Source: Pseudomonas putida
GTDB lineage: Bacteria > Pseudomonadota > Gammaproteobacteria > Pseudomonadales > Pseudomonadaceae
NCBI RefSeq assembly: GCF_009883635.2
Contig: NZ_CP026115.2
Span: 310,001-374,000 of the forward strand
Length of the DNA: 64,000 bases
Direction: 5' to 3'
Every line of letters starts with the position of its first letter. Within the stretch, counting starts at the first letter, position 1. A model generated the notes under the pieces. It searched no databases, had not been told where the DNA came from, and saw nothing but the letters and a program-made list of their open reading frames with translations. Positions 57,685 to 64,000 of the stretch are shown in pieces. Both the position numbers and the translations under genes were made by a program.

Positions 57685-57995
57685 ACCTGGCTCTCCCGAT
57701 CAAGGCCATTCACCGCCAGATAAAGCAGCGGCCCGGCGGACACGAATACCGCCGTCAGCAGCAGGTAGGGAAGCATGGCGATGAGCGACCTGCCCCGTGA
57801 GCGGTTGTCCTTCACCATCCAGAGGCAGGCCAGCAAAGCCATCAAGTACAAGTCGATGACCACCTGGGCCGTGTTCGGTCGCGAAATCAGCTCGCGACCG
57901 AAGGCCACCAGCGATTGTTCGGCAATCGACATTGTCCAGCCGGTGTAGATCGAAAAGAGCACCAGCGATGCCAGCGCAAAAAAGCGAAGTGCCAT
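57681..57995 (-). CDS. Small three-TM membrane protein (DUF2834-like)
   Basis: A 104-residue protein with three hydrophobic segments (FFALASLVLFSIYTGWTM, VVIDLYLMALLACLWMV, LIAMLPYLLLTAVFVSAG). It resembles DUF2834 proteins, though this is uncertain. The ATG at 57995 follows AAGGACAGGA and is preferred over an upstream start. It leads the two-gene unit with MAPEG and is divergent from the XRE gene across a 29-bp palindrome. Confidence 0.75.
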   Translation of the reverse strand: MALRFFALASLVLFSIYTGWTMSIAEQSLVAFGRELISRPNTAQVVIDLYLMALLACLWMVKDNRSRGRSLIAMLPYLLLTAVFVSAGPLLYLAVNGLDRESQV

Positions 57996-58045
57996 GGTCC
58001 TGTCCTTGGTAGGTTTTCCTGGCACAGTAGGGGTAGGATTGTTGA

Positions 58046-58074
58046 GGCTCAATGACCTCTGAGGTCATTGAGCC
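58046..58074. promoter_or_regulatory. 29-bp perfect palindrome between the XRE gene and the MAPEG unit
   Basis: The inner half-sites are AATGACCTC and GAGGTCATT around the central T at 58060; perfect pairing continues outward to 58046 and 58074. It is 51 bp from one start codon and 29 bp from the other. It overlaps an upstream in-frame ATG of the XRE gene, which argues that the start at 58103 is the real one. Confidence 0.8.
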
Positions 58075-58102
58075 CGAGCACAAGGACGGGCAGAGACGAA
58101 GC

Positions 58103-58924
58103 ATGAGTTACCCATTGTTCCATCAAAAAACCCCCGCACCGACCACAACGGCGGGCCGGCATGTGCGCAACCTGCGTCGGCAGGCGGGGCTCAGCCAGCT
58201 CGACCTTGCACTGATGGCCGGGGTTTCACAGCGCCACCTCAGCTGCGTCGAAACCGGGCGCGCGCAAGCCAGCCCCGGCACCTTGCATGCCATACTTTCG
58301 GCCCTTGGGGCCCCACTGGATCACTGCAACGAAGTCTTTCTTGCGGCTGGCTACGCGCCGCGCTACGCCGCGACGCCGCTCGATGCACCCGCCATGGGAG
58401 TGGTGCATACGGCCATCGAACATATTCTGCATGCGAACAATCCGGCGCCTGCCATCGTCATCGACAGCAACTGGGATATCACTGCTGCCAACGTGAGCAC
58501 TGGCCTGCTGTTGGCGCTGGCGGGTGTGACGCAGGAGGTATCATCAGGCCTCAACCTACTGGAAACACTGCTGAGCCCCGGAGGCCTGGGTGATCGCCTG
58601 GCCAATGCCCAGGAGATCCGTGCTGCCGCGTGGCAACGCGCGGCCAGGGAGTCAGTCAGCAACCCTGCGCTCGCAGAGCGCCTGTGCAGCCTCCCGCCAC
58701 CGGCCATTGCCTTGCAGGCGGCAACTGCCAGCCCCGTGCTGCTGACACGTGTACGCACCGCAGATGACGAGTTGAGCTTTCTCTCTACCTTCACCACCTT
58801 CGGGCTACCCCTGGACATCACTGTAGAGTCACTGCGTATCGAGCATCTGATTCCTGCCGATGAATCGACCCGGCGAAGGATGACCCAAGCCTTCGAACAA
58901 TGGCGCGTGGATCACGGCCAATAA
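58103..58924 (+). CDS. XRE-family regulator, MmyB-like
   Basis: A 273-residue regulator. The N-terminal helix-turn-helix (~17-72) reads GLSQLDLALMAGVSQRHLSC; the rest is an MmyB-like ligand-binding domain with AIVIDSNWDITAANVSTGLL and FGLPLDITVESLRIEHLIPA. Such proteins often repress a neighbouring oxidoreductase or transferase gene and are released by a fatty acyl or electrophilic ligand. The divergent MAPEG pair is the likely target. Confidence 0.87.
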   Translation: MSYPLFHQKTPAPTTTAGRHVRNLRRQAGLSQLDLALMAGVSQRHLSCVETGRAQASPGTLHAILSALGAPLDHCNEVFLAAGYAPRYAATPLDAPAMGVVHTAIEHILHANNPAPAIVIDSNWDITAANVSTGLLLALAGVTQEVSSGLNLLETLLSPGGLGDRLANAQEIRAAAWQRAARESVSNPALAERLCSLPPPAIALQAATASPVLLTRVRTADDELSFLSTFTTFGLPLDITVESLRIEHLIPADESTRRRMTQAFEQWRVDHGQ

Positions 58925-59022
58925 GGCGCTGATAGCTGTAGGACCGGAGGCGCCAGTGAACCTTCGTGGCTGTCAGGGCTCAGTTGTCCAGAGCGCGTTT
59001 GCGACGTCGACAAAGGACTGCC

Positions 59023-60771
59023 ATGGGACATGCATCCTCCACCGCCCTCCCCCAGGTTCGCGTCGAACGTGAACTGAGCTTGCGGGCGGTGTTCACCGGC
59101 ACAGTGCTGGGCATCATGCTCACGCCCTCGAATGTGTACGCAGGGCTGAAGATCGGCTGGTCATTCAACATGTCGATCATCGCCTTGCTGGTCGGTTTCG
59201 CCCTGTGGCAGGGCCTGGCGGGGCGCCGCAAGCACCGCCCCGCGTGGACCTTGCACGAAAGCAACATCAACCAGACCGTGGCCTCGGCCGCAGCCTCCAT
59301 CGTGTCGGGCGGGCTGGTGGCGCCGATCCCCGCCTATACCCTGCTCACCGGTCATCAACTGGACCCGGTGCCGATGATGGCCTGGGTGTTCTCGGTGAGC
59401 TTCCTGGGCATCTGGATTGCCTGGTACCTGCGCCCCGCCCTGCTCAACGACCATGGCCTGAAGTTTCCCGAAGGCATGGCGACCCTGGAAACGCTGCAGC
59501 AGATCTACAACCACGGGCGCGAAGCCATGGCGCGGATCAGGGTGCTGTGCAGCGCCGCGCTGCTTTCAGGACTGGTGAAATGGGTAGACGGGTTCGTCTG
59601 GGCGATACCGCGCTGGGCGCCCACGCCGGCGCTCGAGCGCCTGACCTTCACGGTCGACCCTTCGCTGATGCTGATCGGTTTCGGCAGCATCATCGGCATT
59701 CGCGTTGGGCTGACGTTGCTGATCGGCGCTGCGCTGGCCTGGGGCGGATTGGCGCCGTGGCTGATCGAACATGCCCTGGTGGTGCTGGCCCCGAACGCCA
59801 GCGGGCCACAGTTCGCCGCGCTGGTGGAATGGCTGTTGTGGCCAGGTGTGAGCCTGATGGTCTGTGCGACCCTGACTTCGTTGTCGGTTCGTCTGTTCCA
59901 GGTACCCCGGCGACCGCCCGCTGAGCAGCGCACGCCACGCGCCAGGATGCGCTTTACCCCATGGCCCGCGTCGGGGCTGCTGCTGTCCATGGCGCTGGTC
60001 GTGACCCTGCAAGTGCTGTTGTTCGGGATCGACGGGTGGATGGCGCTGCTGAGCATTCCGTTGGCGGTGTGCCTTGCCGTGGTCGCGGCGCGCGTGGTCG
60101 GCGCCACGGGCATTGCGCCGATTGGCGCCATCGGCAAGCTGTCGCAGCTGAGCTTCGGCGCGATCGCCCCGGGGCAGGTGGCGATCAACCTGATGAGCGC
60201 CAACACGGCGGGAGGCGCGGCTGGGCAATCCACCGACCTGATGAACGACTTCAAGGTTGGCCTGGCGATTGGCGCTACGCCGCACAAGCAGCTGGTTGCT
60301 CAGTGCATCGGCATTCTCATCGGCAGCGTGGTCGGCGTGCTGGTGTATCGGGTGCTGATTCCCGATCCGCAGGCCTTGTTGCTCACCGAGCAGTGGCCGG
60401 CACCGGCCGTGGCCACCTGGAAAGCGGTGGCGCAGACGCTTACGCAGGGACTGGGTGCCCTGTCGTTGGAACTGCGCTGGGCAATCGTGGCGGGTTGCAG
60501 CGTTGGCGTGCTGCTGGGGGCGCTGGACAGCCTGTTGCCGCAACGGGCGGCCCGTTGGCTGCCGAGTACGGCGGCGTTGGGGCTGGCGTTCATCTTGCCG
60601 GCATCGATCAGCCTGATGATGGGGCTTGGCGCCGTGGTGACCTGGCTGGTCAGTTGCCGGTGGCCCAGTGTGACGGAGCGGTTTGCAATTACTGCGGCGG
60701 CGGGGTTGATTGCCGGTGAGAGCATCATGGGGGTCGGGGCGTCGTTCTGGGAGATGCTGCAGGGGTTGTAG
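59023..60771 (+). CDS. OPT-family oligopeptide transporter
   Basis: A 582-residue protein with about fourteen hydrophobic segments, of the OPT family. TGTVLGIMLTPSNVYAGLKI, HESNINQTVASAAASIVSGG and AGQSTDLMNDFKVGLAIGAT are typical. Bacterial members carry peptides or metal chelates by proton symport. The ATG at 59023 follows AAAGGA. Its neighbours give no further clue to substrate. Confidence 0.9.
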   Translation: MGHASSTALPQVRVERELSLRAVFTGTVLGIMLTPSNVYAGLKIGWSFNMSIIALLVGFALWQGLAGRRKHRPAWTLHESNINQTVASAAASIVSGGLVAPIPAYTLLTGHQLDPVPMMAWVFSVSFLGIWIAWYLRPALLNDHGLKFPEGMATLETLQQIYNHGREAMARIRVLCSAALLSGLVKWVDGFVWAIPRWAPTPALERLTFTVDPSLMLIGFGSIIGIRVGLTLLIGAALAWGGLAPWLIEHALVVLAPNASGPQFAALVEWLLWPGVSLMVCATLTSLSVRLFQVPRRPPAEQRTPRARMRFTPWPASGLLLSMALVVTLQVLLFGIDGWMALLSIPLAVCLAVVAARVVGATGIAPIGAIGKLSQLSFGAIAPGQVAINLMSANTAGGAAGQSTDLMNDFKVGLAIGATPHKQLVAQCIGILIGSVVGVLVYRVLIPDPQALLLTEQWPAPAVATWKAVAQTLTQGLGALSLELRWAIVAGCSVGVLLGALDSLLPQRAARWLPSTAALGLAFILPASISLMMGLGAVVTWLVSCRWPSVTERFAITAAAGLIAGESIMGVGASFWEMLQGL

Positions 60772-60819
60772 ATCGTGGCATATGCGCCTTGCCATGAGGC
60801 CTTTCAGGAGCCATCGATG

Positions 60820-60842
60820 CCTAGGGACATTCAGTCCCTAGG
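60820..60842. terminator. Hairpin between OPT and YitT genes
   Basis: CCTAGGGAC-attca-GTCCCTAGG is a perfect 9-bp stem with a 5-base loop, 49 bp beyond the OPT stop and 127 bp before the convergent yitT stop. There is no T-run on either side. Confidence 0.55.
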
Positions 60843-60968
60843 CTCCAGCCGGATTACAGCGGGCTTCTTTTGCCGCGAAGAAAGTGAGTTCACCGGCCCT
60901 CCCCCTGCACTACCTGAGAGTTACCGACTGCACCTTCCTGGCTATTGCGACTTGCTGTTACTCATTGT

Positions 60969-61580
60969 TTACCCTCGATAGCGTCCGGGTTTATGCCAGA
61001 TGATCAACACCAGGTTCATCGCGACCGTACCAATAAGCGACCAGACGAGCTTTTCCTGCGGCAGATAGATTGCGGCGATGATGAATAGAATGCAGTCGCA
61101 GACCAGTTGGGAAACCCCGGCGTTGACCGCAAACCTGCGCTGAACCCAAAGAACAACGGAGCCCGTTCCACCCATGGATGCATTGTGTCTGGCCAGGCAC
61201 AGGATGCCCATGCCCAGGAGCGTCCCTCCAACCACCCAGCCAATCTCGGGGTCGATGCCCGCTGTGTTCAGTGCAGGTGTCACGAACTTCACGCCTGCAC
61301 CGAGTCCGAAACTTACCAGGACGCTTTTGAGGGTGAAATTGCGGCCCATGGTGAACAGCGCAAACAGCAGGAAAGGTACGTTGATCGCAGGTACCAGCAC
61401 CGAAGTCGGGTAGGGGCTGACAAATGAGCCCAGCAACGCCATCCCGGCAATCCCCCCTGTGATAAGTCCACTCTTGCCCAGGATGGCAATCCCCGTGGCC
61501 GCCAAGGCAATACCGGTAAACAGGCCGTATGCGTCATCCAGTGTGCTGTGGCGCGGATATGCAGCAGCCTCACAGCTCAT
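60969..61580 (-). CDS. YitT-family membrane protein
   Basis: A 203-residue membrane protein with about five to six TM segments, of the YitT family. GLFTGIALAATGIAILGKSG, LITGGIAGMALLG and GASMGGTGSVVL-type motifs are visible. The function of the family is not established. The start overlaps the end of the antitoxin-like gene by 11 bases, so both are on one message. Confidence 0.82.
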   Translation of the reverse strand: MSCEAAAYPRHSTLDDAYGLFTGIALAATGIAILGKSGLITGGIAGMALLGSFVSPYPTSVLVPAINVPFLLFALFTMGRNFTLKSVLVSFGLGAGVKFVTPALNTAGIDPEIGWVVGGTLLGMGILCLARHNASMGGTGSVVLWVQRRFAVNAGVSQLVCDCILFIIAAIYLPQEKLVWSLIGTVAMNLVLIIWHKPGRYRG

Positions 61581-61752
61581 ACGGCGTTTCCAGCAGGACG
61601 GTGCCGCGTTGCCGCAAGCCTTCCACGGGGTTGATGCGCGCTACCTCGACGCCGTGGCGGACGATGACCACCTCAGTTCCGTAGATCACTTGTTCAAGGA
61701 TGAACTCAAGGCTTGATTGAGCTTCGGACAAGTCATATTTCACCTGGTGCAT
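61570..61752 (-). CDS. Phd/YefM-like antitoxin homologue without toxin
   Basis: A 60-residue protein like the N-terminal domain of Phd/YefM antitoxins: YDLSEAQSSLEFILEQVIYG then TEVVIVRHGVEVARINPVEG. Phd-type proteins bind DNA and neutralise RelE, Doc or similar toxins; the normal C-terminal toxin-binding tail is very short here (RQRGTVLLETPYEL). AAGGAAACCCTTC precedes the ATG at 61752. No toxin gene is next to it; instead it overlaps yitT. Confidence 0.82.
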   Translation of the reverse strand: MHQVKYDLSEAQSSLEFILEQVIYGTEVVIVRHGVEVARINPVEGLRQRGTVLLETPYEL

Positions 61753-62136
61753 GAAGGGTTTCCTTTTGGGATCGCTATTGCGGGAGGGAGGCGGGTTCGC
61801 CTCGCAGCGCGCGGCCGGGTTGGCCTGACACGGCAATATGATGATGCTTACAGGCGGAAAAGTGATTTCTAAATATGCGTAGAAACAAGCTCAGGAAGAA
61901 TAAATATTCCAAACAATCACGGTATTCCGAATAGTTTAATCCAAGGGCCATAACCGTTACCGCTCTTCAAGTATCCCGTTAGCCTTTGGCAACCCTAGCC
62001 AACGCTCCCGACACACTCACGAGATCCAGGATGCCGCTATCGCCCTCTTGGCCTTCAGCCAAACGGTCATGGTGTATCGTTTTGAGAGGGCTATCGTTGC
62101 TTGTCAGGGCAACCACTACCAATCGAGGGTAGAGCC
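61753..62136. other. AT-rich intergenic region upstream of the antitoxin-like and DUF533 genes
   Basis: 384 bp without a convincing gene. Around 61865-61945 the base composition turns clearly AT-rich against its surroundings. This part contains CGGTATTCCG at 61920-61929 and a related TATTCC at 61905-61910, candidate operator elements for the antitoxin-like protein. The rest is unremarkable and holds the DUF533 gene promoter. Confidence 0.45.
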
Positions 62137-62862
62137 ATGAACACCATTAATCTGCTCGAACAGTTACTGCGGGCCGGGCAAGGTTCGCCAGCGCAACGAG
62201 GCAGCGCTGGCATGCCAGAGCAAGACGGCCTGGGCGGGTTGGGTGGCTTGCTGGGCGGTCTGCTTGGCGGTGGAAGCGCAGCGGCCAGTGGCAATGGCCT
62301 GGGTGGCCTGCTGGGCGGCTTGTTGGGTGGCGCTAGTGGCAGCAGCGCTGGCAGCCCAACACCAGGGCGCTCCGCAGATGGCATCAATTACGCCGCCCTG
62401 GCGTCGTTGGGCATGATGGCGTTTAAGGCCTACCAAAGCTGGCAGCGCAGCCAGGCGGCAGCCCCGCAACAGGCGGTGCGTACCGTCGATCAATTGTCCG
62501 GCCCCGAGGCCGAGGACCACAGCCACGCCATCTTGCGCGCGCTGATTGCCGCCGCCAAGGCGGACGGTCGCATCGACGAGCAGGAAGAACAGCTGATCTA
62601 CGCGGAAATCAAACGCCAGGCCGACGACCCGCAACTGCAGCAATGGCTGGATGAAGAAGTCAACAAGCCACTCGATGCGGCCGAGGTGGCGCTGTCGGCC
62701 AAAGACCCGGCCATGGCTGCGGAAATGTACCTGGCCAGCGTGATGCTGGTAGATGACCAGCAGGATGCAGAGCGGGCCTACCTTGATGAACTGGCCAGCG
62801 CGCTTCAGATTGATCCGACGTTGCAGGTGCATTTGGAGCAGCAGGCGAAGGGAGCCGCTTGA
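62137..62862 (+). CDS. DUF533 (YebE-like) protein with Gly-rich N-terminus
   Basis: A 241-residue protein of the DUF533 (TerB-fold) family. Residues ~30-66 hold two tandem GLGGLLGGLLGG blocks, and ASLGMMAFKAYQSWQRSQA follows. The C-terminal helical domain reads HAILRALIAAAKADGRIDEQ and QIYAEIKRQADDP-type, a TerB-like, metal-binding helical fold. The Gly-rich segment may insert in the inner membrane. YebE is stress-associated in enterobacteria; the function is otherwise unknown. Confidence 0.87.
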   Translation: MNTINLLEQLLRAGQGSPAQRGSAGMPEQDGLGGLGGLLGGLLGGGSAAASGNGLGGLLGGLLGGASGSSAGSPTPGRSADGINYAALASLGMMAFKAYQSWQRSQAAAPQQAVRTVDQLSGPEAEDHSHAILRALIAAAKADGRIDEQEEQLIYAEIKRQADDPQLQQWLDEEVNKPLDAAEVALSAKDPAMAAEMYLASVMLVDDQQDAERAYLDELASALQIDPTLQVHLEQQAKGAA

Positions 62863-62977
62863 TAGGCTGAGATGGGCTTATTGGCTGGCTGATCTTGAGG
62901 CGGCCCATCGCTGCGGTTCGTCGCCACGACAAGCGCGGCGGTCATAGAACTGCACATGACTCGTTGATTTTGCGGGG

Positions 62978-63054
62978 CTGTGGGAGCGGGCTTGTCCCGC
63001 GAACACCGGCGAAGCCGGTGCCATCCAACGCGCCGCCTGCTTCGCGGGACAAGA
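62978..63054. repeat. REP pair with intervening small palindrome
   Basis: GTGGGAGCGGGCTTGTCCCG and the inverse GCTTCGCGGGACAAG flank ACACCGGCGAAGCCGGTG. It lies between the DUF533 and ProQ-like genes, which converge. Confidence 0.75.
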
Positions 63055-63109
63055 TACGCCAGGCCCTGCACCCATCCTCTGAATGCTACAGGGCCAAGCG
63101 TGACTGGAC

Positions 63110-63622
63110 TCAGTCTGCGGCCTGCTCCACTGCGGCTTCGGCGACAGGGGCCGGAGCGGACGCCTTTGCCTTCGCACGGTCCTTACGGCTTTTGCCGCGC
63201 TGCCGCGAAGCTTGCTGCTTGGCATACAGCGCCTGGCCGGCGGTAACGATGCCTGCAGGCTGGCCATTCAGGTCCAGGCGCGGTGCGTTCTCCACCATGC
63301 TGGCCCAGTAGCGGTTGCCCCGGCACCAGGTCGAGATGCCCAGCTTGAGCTGTTCACTGGTGATGCCCAGCAGCTCCAGGTGTTGCTCGGCATCCTTGAA
63401 GATACCCTCTTTGAGCGGCACCTTGGGGGCCGGGTTTACCGGGAAGGCCAACGGGAAATGCTTCTGCAGTGGCCAGATCGCTTCCACCGCCGGGTCCTGC
63501 TCACGCGCCTTGGCCTGCGGGGCGGGCTTGCGCTTGGCAGGGCGCGGGGTTTCGGCCTTTGCCTGCTGCTCTTTTTCAGACCGCAGGCGGTCACGTAACT
63601 CAGCTAGTTGTTCAAAACCCAT
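63110..63622 (-). CDS. ProQ/FinO-domain RNA-binding protein
   Basis: A 170-residue protein with a FinO-type RNA-binding domain at residues ~45-125: IWPLQKHFPLAFPVNPAPKV and LLGITSEQLKLGISTWCRGN then RYWASMVENAPRLDLNGQPA. Charged, low-complexity stretches flank it (SEKEQQAKAETPRPAKRKP and RGKSRKDRAKAKASAPAP). Such proteins are RNA chaperones for small RNAs and mRNA 3' ends. It is monocistronic. Confidence 0.88.
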   Translation of the reverse strand: MGFEQLAELRDRLRSEKEQQAKAETPRPAKRKPAPQAKAREQDPAVEAIWPLQKHFPLAFPVNPAPKVPLKEGIFKDAEQHLELLGITSEQLKLGISTWCRGNRYWASMVENAPRLDLNGQPAGIVTAGQALYAKQQASRQRGKSRKDRAKAKASAPAPVAEAAVEQAAD

Positions 63623-63835
63623 CGTTAATTCACTGCTTCTACGTTGATTGCGTGGCGCAAGGATAAGCCATGCAGCGCTTGGGAGCAGCAGAAAGAGGAT
63701 GAATTGCTGCTGATTTAGTCACCAGGCATGGCCAGACGCCCTTTCAAGCGCCACTGCGCAAGCAGCTGATGCCCCATGCGATGATCTTGAACGGCAAGTG
63801 ATTAGCCCATTGAATGGCTGCTGGGTCAGCGCCGC

Positions 63836-64000
63836 TCAGGCCACCTTCAGTTCCAGTTGCCCGTGCGTCTCGGCGCCCGAGCGTTTGAGCATCGCGGCAG
63901 GTATCGCCAGGATCAGCAGGCCGCTGACGAACAGGCACACGCCCAATACATAGGTGCCGTCGTTGATGTCACCGGTCAGGCTCTCTGCCGTGGCCGTGAT
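63836..64000 (-). CDS. MFS transporter (3' part only)
   Basis: The last 54 residues of a protein that runs past the window. The visible sequence, DGTYVLGVCLFVSGLLILAI then a basic-acidic tail, matches the end of the final TM segment of MFS proteins. No subfamily can be named from it. Confidence 0.6.
   Translation of the reverse strand: MTATAESLTGDINDGTYVLGVCLFVSGLLILAIPAAMLKRSGAETHGQLELKVA

Overview
The window is a dense (about 90% coding), high-GC chromosomal segment with many LysR-type regulators and MFS transporters, c-di-GMP enzymes, a glc operon, a creatinase locus and inverted pairs of a short palindrome (tgtgggagcgggcttg-type REP) between genes. These traits, and the near-identity of the creatinase to the characterised Pseudomonas putida enzyme, point to the Pseudomonas putida group. 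No rRNA, tRNA, CRISPR array, complete insertion sequence or prophage was found. Gene calls come from reading translated frames, ribosome-binding sites and family motifs by eye; no database search was run.

Layout. 1-2.6 kb: NAD salvage (NUDIX/NrtR-type regulator, pncA, pncB). 2.9-4.0 kb: a lone predicted alpha-helical pore-forming toxin. 4.1-7.6 kb: LysR/yeiH pair and ppnN. 7.6-12.9 kb: two c-di-GMP enzymes and pssA. 13.0-16.7 kb: creatine locus (GlxA-type regulator, MHS-type transporter, creatinase). 17.0-21.6 kb: katG with a divergent LysR gene, a lipoprotein and a DUF2388 protein. 21.7-29.1 kb: glcC divergent from glcDEFG-glcB, with two GlcC-like operators between them. 29.2-34.9 kb: flavin reductase-like protein, a small unknown, a MocR regulator, a CynX-type transporter, an AhpD-like protein, a two-anchor membrane protein and a 5'-truncated TauE/SafE gene.

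35.1-40.1 kb: a co-oriented probable catabolic cluster (amino acid permease, cupin dioxygenase-like protein, LysR regulator, class III aminotransferase, glutathione S-transferase). 40.2-43.0 kb: an orphan TccC/RHS-type toxin with an unrecognised C-terminal domain. 43.1-45.3 kb: MFS/LysR divergent pair. 45.3-49.9 kb: TetR regulator divergent from amidohydrolase, MFS and D-2-hydroxyacid dehydrogenase genes. 50-54.9 kb: GNAT, FNT channel, CxxC flavoprotein divergent from an Rrf2 regulator, a 5'-nucleotidase and a P-loop kinase. 54.9-60.8 kb: small lipoprotein, SDR, a methyltransferase with a damaged 5' end, NTF2-like protein, MAPEG and small membrane protein divergent from an XRE regulator across a 29-bp perfect palindrome, and an OPT transporter. 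61-64 kb: an orphan Phd/YefM-like antitoxin overlapping a YitT gene, a DUF533 protein, a ProQ/FinO-domain protein and the 3' end of an MFS gene.

The most interesting items are the lone alpha-pore-forming toxin, the orphan TccC/RHS protein with its uncharacterised C-terminus, the antitoxin-YitT overlap, and the XRE palindrome locus.
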